Shown here: one piece after another, positions 42,531 through 51,617 of the stretch
How the letters are laid out: each line of letters begins with the position of its first letter
Position numbering within the stretch: position 1 is the first letter of the stretch
NCBI RefSeq assembly: GCF_014229645.1
Contig: NZ_JAATOD010000001.1
Location: 372,001 to 436,000 of the forward strand
Source: Listeria swaminathanii
GTDB lineage: Bacteria; Bacillota; Bacilli; Lactobacillales; Listeriaceae
Reading direction: 5' to 3'
DNA: 64,000 nt
The notes under the pieces: generated by a model
Told to the model about the DNA's origin: nothing
The model's database searches: none
The model's input: the letters and a program-made list of their open reading frames with translations, nothing else
Position numbers and translations under genes: made by a program

Positions 42531-43370
42531 ATGGTAGAAATTAGCGAAAAATTACGGCTTGGTGAAGTAGTATTGAATGTAGGTCATTTAAAAGAGATGG
42601 CAGGATTTTATCAGGAAGTTATTGGTTTAACATTATTAGAAGAAAATGAGCGGATGGTGCGGCTTGGCGTGAGCGGCTCTGATGAGGCACTACTCGTTCT
42701 TAAAAAAATAGATCAAGCAGTTGTACCGGAAGTGCCACGGATTGGATTATTTCATACGGCGTTTCTGTTGCCAACACGGGAAAGCTTGGCGGATGTACTT
42801 ACGCATTTAGCAAAGTCTGGTTATCCGATTGATGGCGCTGGCGATCATGCTTACAGTGAGGCGCTTTATTTACATGATATTGAAGGAAATGGCATTGAAA
42901 TTTATGCCGACCGTCCGAAAAATAAATGGATGCGCGATGGTGACGGGAATTTGCCGATGGTAACGGAACAAGTTGATGTGGATGGATTACTTCAAATTGC
43001 AACAGGTAAACCATTTGCCGGCATGCCAAGTGGAACAATTATCGGTCATGTGCATTTGCAAGTGGCTGATGCGGATAAGGCGGAAGAATTTTACAAAGAG
43101 GCGCTTGGAATGAATTTGACCACAGCGATACCGTCAGCAAGATTTTTTGCGGCTGGCGATTATCATCATCACATTGGCTCTAATGTGTGGGCGGGACGCA
43201 ATTTGGAAAATCGACATGAAAATGAAGTTGGACTTGCTTGGTTTACGATTATTACACCCGACAAAGAAGCGATAACAGCTAATTTAGAACAACAAGGGTA
43301 TGAAGTAAAACGATTTGAAAATACAATCTCAGTTACTGATTCGAACGGAATTAAGATTCATTTTAAATAA
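42531..43370 (+). CDS. VOC family, catechol-2,3-dioxygenase/CatE-like protein
   Basis: This 279-residue protein consists of two tandem VOC (glyoxalase-fold) modules, about 5-125 and 160-279. Metal-ligand candidates are His in LFHTAFLLP, Glu in GNGIEIYAD, and His in IGHVHLQVAD. Order and length resemble CatE/YfiE extradiol dioxygenases, which are often controlled by quinone-sensing MarR regulators. ATG 42531 is preferred; an ATG at 42501 lies inside the hairpin loop. Translation may be controlled by the hairpin at 42479-42528. Confidence 0.87.
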   Translation: MVEISEKLRLGEVVLNVGHLKEMAGFYQEVIGLTLLEENERMVRLGVSGSDEALLVLKKIDQAVVPEVPRIGLFHTAFLLPTRESLADVLTHLAKSGYPIDGAGDHAYSEALYLHDIEGNGIEIYADRPKNKWMRDGDGNLPMVTEQVDVDGLLQIATGKPFAGMPSGTIIGHVHLQVADADKAEEFYKEALGMNLTTAIPSARFFAAGDYHHHIGSNVWAGRNLENRHENEVGLAWFTIITPDKEAITANLEQQGYEVKRFENTISVTDSNGIKIHFK

Positions 43371-43371
43371 A

Positions 43372-43414
43372 AAAAAGAACTGTTTAAGCGAAAAATGAGC
43401 TTAAACAGTTTTTT
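43372..43414. terminator. Terminator after VOC gene
   Basis: AACTGTTTAAGC (43378-43389) pairs with GCTTAAACAGTT (43399-43410), flanked by A8 and T6. Confidence 0.9.
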
Positions 43415-43454
43415 GATGCGATAATAAGGGAAAGGTAGATTAGACTAATTATTT

Positions 43455-43745
43455 TTAATGTTTACGTTGCATGGATTTCTTGAAAAACCAATTGCTTGAT
43501 TGGAAAAGGGTTTGGAAAATTAAAACGATACCAATTCCAAGTGTTAAATAAGAAAGCGCTATGGCTGCGTTGTCTGGGAATGAATTTTGTACAGCGAGAA
43601 AGGTAATAAAGAAGCCGCTATTGGCACAAAATGCTATCCAGAACCAAGATATACCACTAAGTTTGCTTACTACAAAAGAAAGGCCAGAGACAGTTGCTGC
43701 TAAAATAATTCCTGTAACTATCATAGACGTAAATTCCATTTTCAT
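43455..43745 (-). CDS. Small membrane protein of unknown function
   Basis: This 96-residue protein has three predicted TM helices (about 5-26, 31-51, 58-78) and a basic C-terminus (WFFKKSMQRKH). AAAGGAGCG upstream of ATG 43745 supports it. It is divergent from the CorA-type gene. No family recognised. Confidence 0.75.
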   Translation of the reverse strand: MKMEFTSMIVTGIILAATVSGLSFVVSKLSGISWFWIAFCANSGFFITFLAVQNSFPDNAAIALSYLTLGIGIVLIFQTLFQSSNWFFKKSMQRKH

Positions 43746-43836
43746 CGCTCCTTTGTCATAAATGAATTATTATTAATAATAATGTAACATAAATGAAATA
43801 TTTTGTAAAGAAGATACGAAGAAGGGAGATTTCCAG

Positions 43837-44787
43837 ATGATTGAATTTTTTAAAACGACCAATGAAAAAATGGAGCAACTTTCGGCTTTGGAAGATGGTT
43901 GTTGGGTAAAAGTGACTGCTCCAACTGATGAAGAAATTGAGATATTAAGCAAGGAGATGGATGTGCCAAAACCGTACATTTTAGATGCACTGGACTCTGA
44001 TGAGCGTTCTAGAATAGAGCTGAAACGAGCGGAACAAGATGTCAGACATTCGCTAGTCATCGTGGATTATCCATACGAATCAAAAGATGAACTGGGCTAT
44101 GCGATGTACGAAACGCTTCCGATTGGGATTGTCTTAACTAGAAAACATCTTGTAACAATTACGTTACGTGATTTACCAATCTTAGAAGATGTGCGCTTAA
44201 TGAAGTTAGAAGTGTATGATACAACTAATCATAAACAATTTTTGTTAAAATTATTGTATGCTGTATCTTATTATTACCTCAAATATTTAAATCAAATCAT
44301 CAAACAGACAAATAATTTAGAAATACAGATCAAACAATCGATGAAAAATGAGCAACTGTATGCGTTTATGGCGGTTCAGAAAAGTTTAGTATTTTTTGCA
44401 ACAGCACTTCAATCGAACAAAGCCATTCTTGATAAAATGGAAGATGTAGAACATTTTATGCAGCAAGAAGATAATCATGATTTGCTCAGAGATGTTATTA
44501 TTGAAAATAAGCAAGCAATTGCCATGACGGATACATATACCCAAATAATTAGCGGAATGTCGGACGTATTTTCTTCGGTTATTTCGAACAATTTGAATAT
44601 CGTGATGAAATTTTTGACATCATTTACCATTATTTTGTCATTACCAACGATTGTGGCGAGTATTTATGGGATGAATATTAAGCTACCGTTTATGCATAAT
44701 GAGCACGCGTTTGCGTTAATTCTTTTATTTACGCTGTTAATTACGACGGGAGTAACCGTGATTTTTTGGCGTAGAAAATACTTTTAA
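43837..44787 (+). CDS. CorA-type divalent cation transporter
   Basis: This 316-residue protein has a large cytoplasmic N-terminal domain (1-255) with long helices, then two C-terminal TM helices separated by the CorA pore-loop motif YGMNIKLPF (about 276-284). It is likely a pentameric Mg or Co channel-like transporter. GAAGGGAGA precedes ATG 43837. The gene is 23 nt upstream of the first GntR regulator. Confidence 0.92.
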   Translation: MIEFFKTTNEKMEQLSALEDGCWVKVTAPTDEEIEILSKEMDVPKPYILDALDSDERSRIELKRAEQDVRHSLVIVDYPYESKDELGYAMYETLPIGIVLTRKHLVTITLRDLPILEDVRLMKLEVYDTTNHKQFLLKLLYAVSYYYLKYLNQIIKQTNNLEIQIKQSMKNEQLYAFMAVQKSLVFFATALQSNKAILDKMEDVEHFMQQEDNHDLLRDVIIENKQAIAMTDTYTQIISGMSDVFSSVISNNLNIVMKFLTSFTIILSLPTIVASIYGMNIKLPFMHNEHAFALILLFTLLITTGVTVIFWRRKYF

Positions 44788-44810
44788 TATATAGAAAACG
44801 AGGGATGAGC

Positions 44811-45452
44811 ATGGAAAAACAAACATACGAAAAATTAGCATATTATACAATCAAAGAAAAAATTCTCAGTGGTAAGCTTCATGTTGGACAACATATTTCA
44901 GAAGCTGGTATTGCAAAAGAATTATCGATTAGTCGCACGCCAGTCAGAAAAGCAATTGCGGTTTTAGTATCCGAAGAGTTAATCGAATACGAACTAAACC
45001 GGGGGGCAATTGTGATTGAAAGCAGTATGAGCGCTGGTCGTTTTATCGAATTACTAGAAATGGCAGAAATTTTAGTCGCCCAAACTATCGAAAAATGTAA
45101 AAATAAAAACTTAACTTACAAGCCAGAGCAAGGCGATGCACTGTTAAAAGAAATGCGGGAAATCCAAAAAGAAGAAGATGTGGATGCGTATTTGTCTTTG
45201 CTTAGTAAGTGGTTGCTGCAATTCGTAGCGCAGTTAGCCAATAGTTACGCCGAGGACATTGTTCGGAAAATGAAACGCGATTTCTTTAATAAAGCGCAAA
45301 AAGATATTAAAATAATTCCGGTCCTTTTGGAAGAAGAAACGATGGAAGCTTTAGAACAATTGACTTATTATATGGTAGAAAAGAAACATGATTTAGCAAA
45401 AGAGGTAATGCAAAAATTAGTGAATTTGTATATTATCCGTACATTTAGATAG
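44811..45452 (+). CDS. GntR family regulator (FCD type), first paralogue
   Basis: This 213-residue protein has a GntR winged helix (about 5-72) with the recognition part ISRTPVRKAIAVL and a helical FCD-like effector domain. ATG 44811 is 6 nt after GAGGG; ATG 44805 overlaps that site. It resembles the regulator at 48230, and the two flank the yhgE-like gene, which both may control. Ligand unknown. Confidence 0.87.
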   Translation: MEKQTYEKLAYYTIKEKILSGKLHVGQHISEAGIAKELSISRTPVRKAIAVLVSEELIEYELNRGAIVIESSMSAGRFIELLEMAEILVAQTIEKCKNKNLTYKPEQGDALLKEMREIQKEEDVDAYLSLLSKWLLQFVAQLANSYAEDIVRKMKRDFFNKAQKDIKIIPVLLEEETMEALEQLTYYMVEKKHDLAKEVMQKLVNLYIIRTFR

Positions 45453-45493
45453 TATTTCTAAAATGATTTGCTTGAAAACAGGGGGTGCTTTTG

Positions 45494-48184
45494 ATGCGGA
45501 AAGTATACGAAATATTTATTTTAGACTGGCGCCGTCTCTTCAAAGCGCCTTTAGCTTTGTTATTAGTTATTGCGCTGATTATTTTGCCATCATTATATGC
45601 ATGGTTTAATATTGAAGCGCTTTGGGACCCGTATTCAAATACATCGGGAATCAAAGTGGCAGTTTCGATTGATGATGAAGGCGCGGAAGTAGATGTGCCA
45701 GGGAAAAAGCCTCAACAAGTCAATGTCGGGGAAGAGCTTAAGAAAACGCTGGAGAAAAATAAAAAGCTGGGCTGGACGTTTGTAAGTGAAGCAGAAGCCA
45801 AAAAAGGCGTGAAAAGCGGCAAATATTATGCTTCAATCCACATTCCGAAAGATTTCTCAGAAGACATGGTTTCGGTTGTCAGTGATAACGTCACAAAACC
45901 AACTATCGATTATTCGGTCAACGAAAAAATCAATGCGATCGCGCCAAAAATGACCGAAAGCGGAGCAACAACAATCGTAAATCAAATCAGTTCGGAATTC
46001 GTCGGTACAGTGAGCAAGGCAGTTTTAGAAGAATTTAATAAAGCTGGGATTGATCTTGAAAACGAATTACCGACAATCAGACGCTTGAAAAGCAAAGTGT
46101 TCCAAGTGCAAGATGCGTTACCAGAACTTAAAAAAATGGGTGCCGAGGCTGTCAAAATGGAAGCCAAACTACCCGAACTAAAAGCCAAAGCCAATCAAGT
46201 TGTCGAGCTAAATGAAAAAATCCCAGAGCTCAATAAAGCGACAGAAAACGTCCTATTAGTAGAGCAACAACTACCGAAAATCGACCAACTGGGCCAAGAT
46301 ATTCTCGTGCTTCAAAAGAAAATTCCAGAAATTAAACAAATCGCAGAGTCGGTAAAAGAAGTCGATGAAAACTTCGGAACGATTAAAAAAACGGTCAATG
46401 ACGCGGTGAATGAATCTGGTAAAGCGCTCGATGTGATTGATACGGCAATGGCGGCGATACCAACCGTAGAAAAAATCGCTCAAAATGGTAGTGGCTACGT
46501 GGATAAAGTATCCGATTTTGCGGATGAAATTAATAAGTCTTTTGATACGTTAGCGCCTGCAATCAAACAAAACTTAACGCTAATGAAGCAAATGGCGGAC
46601 AACGTTTATCAAGTCACAGAAGGAATTAAAAACGGTTCGATTAGCGGAGACCAAGCGATTGCCGAATTGAAAAAAATGGAGCAAGATATTGATTCGTTAC
46701 AGCAAATGATTACGAAACAAACAGCCACTTTGGAAAGTTTAAATGAAACGTTGCCGAACAAGCCATTTACTGATTTAATCACGAATTTAAAAGCAATTAA
46801 TGGCCAATTAGGTGCGCAAAAAGCAACGATTACAAAAGTGCGGACAGAACTGGAAAACGGAGCACAACCTTCTGAGGAAACTTTAAATCAACTGAATGAA
46901 CAAGCGAAAAATGTTAGCGCGAAATTGGACCAAATTTTAGCAAACTATGATTCGGAAATTGTTCCAGCGATCAAAGTCGGCTTAAACCAAATTCAAGGGG
47001 ATTTAAAAGATAGCCAAAAACTACTGGAAACGTTGCAAGCTAAAATCCCAGAAATCACACAGGTGTTGAAAGATTCCAGAGAAACGTTGCAAACAGGCCA
47101 AACCTATTTAAAAGAGTTCCAAAAACGGCTACCAGAAATCCAGAAAACGTTGGATGAAGCGACCGAAGTCATCAACACTAAATTAGATACCATTATCGCT
47201 GGTATTAACGAAGCGGCGAACTTTTACAAAAACGATTATCCGAATGTAAAAGCCAATATTAAAAAAGCAGCCGATTTCATTCGCAATGATTTACCGGGAC
47301 TCGAAAAAGAAATTAACCAAGCGTCTAACTTAATCCAACAAAAAATGCCGGAATTCGAAAAAGCGATTAAAATTGCGGCTGATCTATCAAGAGAAGAGCT
47401 ACCAGAATTCGAAAAAGCCATCAATAATGCGGCCAATAAAATTACCGATTTCGATAAGAACTACGATTTGCAAAGCATTATCAAGATGCTCAGAAATGAT
47501 GCCGACAAAGATAGCTCCTTTATTGCCAACCCGGTGAACTTAAAAGAAACGAGCTACTATCCAATTCCAAACTACGGCTCGGCAAGCTCGCCATTTTATA
47601 CAGCGCTTTGTTTATGGGTTGGTGCGCTCTTGCTGATTTCGTTACTACGTGTCGATGTAGAAGTGCCGGCGGGTATTTTCAATCATTATCATCGTTATTT
47701 CGGCCGATTGTTAACTTTCCTATCAATCGGATTAATGCAGGCGCTTATCGTGACGCTCGGGAATATATTCTTACTAGGCGTTTCCATCGCAGAACCATTA
47801 CTCCACGTGCTCTTTAGTATGTTTATCAGCGTAGTATTCATGACAATTGTCTACACGCTAGTATCGCTATTTAATAACGTCGGAAAAGGAATTGCGATTA
47901 TCTTACTAGTATTACAAATTTCAGGGGCAGGCGGGAACTTTCCAATTCAAGTTTCGCCACCATTTTTCCAAGCGATTTATCCATTCTTACCATTCACCTA
48001 TGCCGTAAGTTTAATCCGGGAAAGTGTTGGGGGACTGTATATGCCGACCGTTTGGATTGACATGAGTGTTCTTGCTGGATTTGCGATTCTCTTCATCGCA
48101 CTCGGCGTTCTACTCAAAAAGCCACTCGACAAAGTAGTACCTAAGCTCTCAGAAAAAGCAAAACGAAGCAAGCTCATCCATTAA
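45494..48184 (+). CDS. YhgE/Pip family large membrane protein
   Basis: This 896-residue protein has one N-terminal TM (about 15-37, LLLVIALIILPSLYAWFN, family hallmark), a very long extracytoplasmic coiled-coil region (about 180-660) built from repeated helical segments such as LPELKKMG and QLNEQAKNVSA, and five to six C-terminal TM helices (about 700-885) like ABC-2 permeases. Members include the L. lactis phage receptor Pip and proteins tied to type VII secretion or wall functions. ATG 45494 follows AGGGGGTG. Regulators sit on each side. Confidence 0.9.
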   Translation: MRKVYEIFILDWRRLFKAPLALLLVIALIILPSLYAWFNIEALWDPYSNTSGIKVAVSIDDEGAEVDVPGKKPQQVNVGEELKKTLEKNKKLGWTFVSEAEAKKGVKSGKYYASIHIPKDFSEDMVSVVSDNVTKPTIDYSVNEKINAIAPKMTESGATTIVNQISSEFVGTVSKAVLEEFNKAGIDLENELPTIRRLKSKVFQVQDALPELKKMGAEAVKMEAKLPELKAKANQVVELNEKIPELNKATENVLLVEQQLPKIDQLGQDILVLQKKIPEIKQIAESVKEVDENFGTIKKTVNDAVNESGKALDVIDTAMAAIPTVEKIAQNGSGYVDKVSDFADEINKSFDTLAPAIKQNLTLMKQMADNVYQVTEGIKNGSISGDQAIAELKKMEQDIDSLQQMITKQTATLESLNETLPNKPFTDLITNLKAINGQLGAQKATITKVRTELENGAQPSEETLNQLNEQAKNVSAKLDQILANYDSEIVPAIKVGLNQIQGDLKDSQKLLETLQAKIPEITQVLKDSRETLQTGQTYLKEFQKRLPEIQKTLDEATEVINTKLDTIIAGINEAANFYKNDYPNVKANIKKAADFIRNDLPGLEKEINQASNLIQQKMPEFEKAIKIAADLSREELPEFEKAINNAANKITDFDKNYDLQSIIKMLRNDADKDSSFIANPVNLKETSYYPIPNYGSASSPFYTALCLWVGALLLISLLRVDVEVPAGIFNHYHRYFGRLLTFLSIGLMQALIVTLGNIFLLGVSIAEPLLHVLFSMFISVVFMTIVYTLVSLFNNVGKGIAIILLVLQISGAGGNFPIQVSPPFFQAIYPFLPFTYAVSLIRESVGGLYMPTVWIDMSVLAGFAILFIALGVLLKKPLDKVVPKLSEKAKRSKLIH

Positions 48185-48229
48185 TAAAATTTCTGTGATA
48201 TAATTACGAGCGAAGAGGGGGCAGACTTT

Positions 48230-48877
48230 GTGGCAAATAAATTTAAAACATTAGACAAGATGGTTTACAATTTACTTCTTGAAAAAATTAAAAACGGTGA
48301 GTTAGTCATGAACCAGCATTTGGCAGAAGAAAAACTAGCTACGGAATTCGGTGTTAGCCGTTCACCACTTCGAAAAGCAATCGCAACACTAACTGCTCAA
48401 GGAATTGTCAGCTATCATGAAAATAGCGGCGCCGTTTTAAATGATGTCCTTGTTGATTCGGCCCGTTATGTGCAGTTAATGGAAACGATTGATATATTTG
48501 TCGACGCAGCAATTGTTAAGGCAGCACATTTTGGCTATGAAATGGATATCGAAAAACTGCAAGAGCGCGTGGTCGATATGGAACGATTTTCCTATTTAAC
48601 TGACATCGAAAATTATTTTGATGCGCATCATCGTTTTATTCTTTGTTTAATTAGTTTTGCCGAAAATCCCTACCAAGTGCGGATAGCCAAACAGATTTTC
48701 TTTCAAATGGTTCACTTTTCGGATGGAATTAACATTTTTAAATCCGTCGAAATTAGAGAATGGACTAACAAAAAGAGCAAGCAGATTTATGAATTGCTTG
48801 CACAGGAGAAAACAGAAGCCGCCAGAAAAACGATTAAGTCCTTGTTTGCGGAACTTACGATTCAAGCTTACAGATAA
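48230..48877 (+). CDS. GntR family regulator (FCD type), second paralogue
   Basis: This 215-residue protein starts at GTG 48230, 11 nt after GAGGGGG. The winged helix (about 8-75) includes LATEFGVSRSPLRKAIATL. The C-terminal part is helical with His residues (FDAHHRFIL), a pattern used for metal or acid ligands in FCD domains. It resembles the regulator at 44811 in length and motif order, suggesting duplication around the yhgE-like gene. Confidence 0.87.
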   Translation: MANKFKTLDKMVYNLLLEKIKNGELVMNQHLAEEKLATEFGVSRSPLRKAIATLTAQGIVSYHENSGAVLNDVLVDSARYVQLMETIDIFVDAAIVKAAHFGYEMDIEKLQERVVDMERFSYLTDIENYFDAHHRFILCLISFAENPYQVRIAKQIFFQMVHFSDGINIFKSVEIREWTNKKSKQIYELLAQEKTEAARKTIKSLFAELTIQAYR

Positions 48878-48909
48878 AAAGAGCTGTCATAATCTGACAG
48901 CTCTTTTTT
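48877..48909. terminator. Bidirectional terminator after the second GntR gene
   Basis: GAGCTGTCA (48881-48889) pairs with TGACAGCTC (48895-48903), flanked by A and T runs. The stop codon of the convergent GNAT gene lies in its stem. Confidence 0.88.
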
Positions 48910-49429
48910 GATATAAATTAAATCCATTTTTCTTGCCTGAAAACGCAAAACCGTAACGTAGATACATTTGATTTAACGTGTCATTGGTTTCAATACAATC
49001 TAATCGGACGAACGGAACCGACTGTTCTTCCGCCAATTTTTCAGCAAAGTAAATCATTTCCTTGCTAAAAGAAATACCACTAAACTTACGGGCAACCATA
49101 ATCCGGTGCAAATAATAAGCTTTATCACTCGCCAAGTCACCCCATAAATCCGCATCCCAATCACTTGGCGTTTTTCGAATAATCATCGCGCCCGCAAGTT
49201 CATCAGCAGCCGTTTCAAAAAGGGCAACCTCGCCAAGCTCAATGCGTTGTTCGATATTATGCACATCGAAACCATGTAAAATATCGCCCCACTGGGTTGA
49301 ACCCGATTCTTTTAACCAGCGAGCAGTATCCATCATTAAGTCCATGATTTTTGGACGATCATGCGGCAAAGCAAAGCGGACTAGAAATTCCAGTCCGCCA
49401 GCCGTAATTTTATTTTGGTTCATTTTCAT
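48887..49429 (-). CDS. GNAT family acetyltransferase
   Basis: This 180-residue GNAT-fold protein has VRFALPHDRPKIMDLM at the start, acceptor-side motif STQWGD, and YYLHRIMVARKFSG and LDCIETNDTLNQMYLRYGF as the cofactor-binding strand and C-terminal signature. The canonical Q/R-x-x-G-x-G/A loop is altered (ARKFSGISF), so acetyl-CoA binding may be atypical. It overlaps the end of the DUF975 gene upstream by 20 nt, which suggests coupled translation. Confidence 0.82.
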   Translation of the reverse strand: MKMNQNKITAGGLEFLVRFALPHDRPKIMDLMMDTARWLKESGSTQWGDILHGFDVHNIEQRIELGEVALFETAADELAGAMIIRKTPSDWDADLWGDLASDKAYYLHRIMVARKFSGISFSKEMIYFAEKLAEEQSVPFVRLDCIETNDTLNQMYLRYGFAFSGKKNGFNLYQKRAVRL

Positions 49430-50402
49430 CTTTCGGAGCCTCTGGATTTTCAGGAGCTTCTGGACTCTCAGGAGTTTCAGGAACTTCAGGAGTCTCGGGT
49501 GTTTCAGGAGTCACAGGTGTTTCTGGAACTTCTGGAACTTCGGGTTCTTTTGCTGTACTAGGTCCAAAACCTTCTGGGTGGGTATCTTCCACAAATGGAT
49601 CAGCTTCTGTTGTTCCGAATGGGTCCACTTCTTCGTCTGCAACAATTACCGTTTCTTCCGTAAAAGTGCCTTCGCTCGCTGCGAATAAATCATCGTAGAA
49701 TACAGCGCCAGAAGTGATTAGATAAGGATACACATAAAGCGAAATACCAAGTGTAATTAACCAAGAAGCTAAAATCAATACTAGTCCACCAAATGCAGCA
49801 CCGGCAGAAATTGTGGAGATAACTTGGGATGGATCAGTAGAATAATAAGATGAAGTAGCTGCTCCACTAAATACAATAACAGATCCGACAATCGCAACAG
49901 CAATTGGAATTAAATACCAAAGTAGGAATGTAAGAGATAGTCCGAAAAGTCTACCTTTGTGTCCATTCATCATATGGCGGCTTTCTGTGATAGCGTCTAA
50001 TGGGGAAATATTAGGATTATCTCTTAAAATGAAGAATGTTTGTGAATAAGAGTAAGTTTTAATAATCCCAGGTACGATTAGTAGTAAGCTCCATAAGAAA
50101 GTGAAAATACAAATTAGCAAGTATGCTACGAATGTACGCCCAAATTCTTTAAAGCCACTAAACATATAAGCAACATCAGGTTGTTCTCCGCGGCTAATTG
50201 CCAGATACACCCAAGCAACACCGGTGTATAATGGTCCCGTTACTAGTATCATAGCAACCTGACCTACGAAAGGAATCCAACCAAGTATTCCTCCAGTCAC
50301 TGTTAAGATTAACCATGCGAGCACAAAAATCCCAATGGCAATTCCCCAGTTACCACGTAGCGACTCTTTCGCGGTTCTTTTTACTTGTGAAATAGTCATC
50401 AT
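49410..50402 (-). CDS. DUF975 membrane protein with Pro/Glu repeat tail
   Basis: This 330-residue protein has about five to six TM helices in residues 15-240, in the DUF975 pattern (RGNWGIAIGIFVLAW, LLIVPGIIKTYSYSQTFFIL, ITESRHMMNGHKGRLFGL). The cytosolic tail (about 245-330) is acidic and ends in tandem PETPE/PEVPE-type repeats. Function of DUF975 is unknown; the tail length is likely to vary among strains. The start is ATG 50402 or 50399 after AAAGGAG. Confidence 0.85.
   Translation of the reverse strand: MMTISQVKRTAKESLRGNWGIAIGIFVLAWLILTVTGGILGWIPFVGQVAMILVTGPLYTGVAWVYLAISRGEQPDVAYMFSGFKEFGRTFVAYLLICIFTFLWSLLLIVPGIIKTYSYSQTFFILRDNPNISPLDAITESRHMMNGHKGRLFGLSLTFLLWYLIPIAVAIVGSVIVFSGAATSSYYSTDPSQVISTISAGAAFGGLVLILASWLITLGISLYVYPYLITSGAVFYDDLFAASEGTFTEETVIVADEEVDPFGTTEADPFVEDTHPEGFGPSTAKEPEVPEVPETPVTPETPETPEVPETPESPEAPENPEAPKDENEPK
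49436..49560. repeat. Imperfect tandem repeat coding for the P-E-T/S-P tail
   Basis: Short units of 9-18 bases (variants of TCAGGAGTTTC and TCTGGAACT on the plus strand) recur about a dozen times inside the DUF975 gene. Slippage is expected. Confidence 0.6.
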
Positions 50403-50588
50403 ATTGAAAACTCCTTTTTCGTTTATTTTAGTATAATAGCAAAAATACCTACTCCTAAAATAGCATACTTTTAAGGACTAATACAGTAATAAGAGGCGTG
50501 ATAAAAAAATGCCAGGAAAAAGGATTACATTTCTATTTTTAGGGGAAAAGTAATTCTATGTAGTATGACTAATTTGGAGGTGGCGCAA

Positions 50589-50798
50589 ATGGCCCATGAG
50601 AATTTAAGAGAATTAGAAGATCAATTAATTGAGTTGCGACAAACGTATCAAGAAGTAATCAGTGAAACAAGGGATTTTGAAGACCCTCAACTCCAAAATG
50701 GACCAATCAATGCATCGGAAGTTAGATTAAGTGCATTACGTCACGAAATCGCCGAAGTAGAGAAAAAAATCAAAAAAGCAGAGAGCGAAACCGAATAA
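50589..50798 (+). CDS. Small coiled-coil protein
   Basis: This 69-residue, highly charged helical protein has heptad-like LRELEDQLIELRQTY and LRHEIAEVEKKIKKAE segments. ATG 50589 is 8 nt after GGAGG; an in-frame ATG 50565 comes before that site. It is followed after 67 nt by the phosphatase gene. Function unknown. Confidence 0.72.
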   Translation: MAHENLRELEDQLIELRQTYQEVISETRDFEDPQLQNGPINASEVRLSALRHEIAEVEKKIKKAESETE

Positions 50799-50865
50799 GA
50801 AAAAGGCGTCCATTTGTTAATTTAGCAGAGGGGCGTTTCTTTTACGTAGATTTGGAGGTATAGCG

Positions 50866-51573
50866 ATGAAGCCAATTTTTGCGGTAGGAGATGTGCACGG
50901 AGAAGTGACGCTTTTAGACGAGTTGCTGGAAAACTGGGATAAGGAGCGCGAACGGCTTTTGTTTGTAGGAGATTTGATTGATCGCGGCGAAAACCCAGCG
51001 GCGGTACTTAGAAAAGTAAAGGCATTGGCGGACCAAACAGATGTGATCGTTTTAAAAGGAAATCACGAACAAATGCTACTTGATTTTCTCGAGAATCCCA
51101 CAGAAAAAATGCACTATTATTTAAGCCAAGGCGGAATGGAAACCATTCAATCTTTAATCGCCGACTCCTTAGATAAAAAAATGACGCCAGAAGGATTAGC
51201 AGAACGGATTAAAAATGAGGCTTCGGAACTGATTGATTTTATCCGGAATTTGCCACTTTATTATGAAGAAGGCAAGTATGTATTTGTGCATGCGGGAGTG
51301 GATTTTTCTAAAAAAGATTGGCATGATACCGAGGAGCGCGATTTTTTCTGGATTCGCGAACCATTTTTATTTGGGAAGAACAATACGGGGAAAGTCTTTA
51401 TTTTCGGGCATACCCCAGTGCAAAATTTACATAGTAATGGAAGTTCGGGTATTTGGGTTTCGGAAGATAAAACGAGGCTCGATATTGATGGTGGCGCGGT
51501 TTTTGGCGGGGAGCTTCACGGAGTTGTCGTGGAAGAAAATCTCATTACCAAAAGTTTTTCAGTAAAAAAATAA
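50866..51573 (+). CDS. Calcineurin-like metallophosphoesterase (PPP-type Ser/Thr phosphatase or ApaH-like)
   Basis: This 235-residue protein carries the full phosphoesterase motif set: GDVHGE (about 8-13), GDLIDRGEN (about 36-44), KGNHEQ (about 65-70), VHAGVDF (about 142-148) and FGHTPV (about 180-185). It binds two metals and could act on phosphoproteins or dinucleoside polyphosphates, as bacterial PPP enzymes do. GGAGGT precedes ATG 50866. Confidence 0.9.
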   Translation: MKPIFAVGDVHGEVTLLDELLENWDKERERLLFVGDLIDRGENPAAVLRKVKALADQTDVIVLKGNHEQMLLDFLENPTEKMHYYLSQGGMETIQSLIADSLDKKMTPEGLAERIKNEASELIDFIRNLPLYYEEGKYVFVHAGVDFSKKDWHDTEERDFFWIREPFLFGKNNTGKVFIFGHTPVQNLHSNGSSGIWVSEDKTRLDIDGGAVFGGELHGVVVEENLITKSFSVKK

Positions 51574-51616
51574 GCATCAAATGGGCTTTTTTAAGAGCTC
51601 ATTTGATGCTTTTTTA
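51568..51616. terminator. Bidirectional terminator between phosphatase and DUF420 genes
   Basis: AAGCATCAAAT (51572-51582) pairs with ATTTGATGCTT (51601-51611), with further G-C pairs inside, between two convergent genes. Confidence 0.88.
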
Positions 51617-51617
51617 G

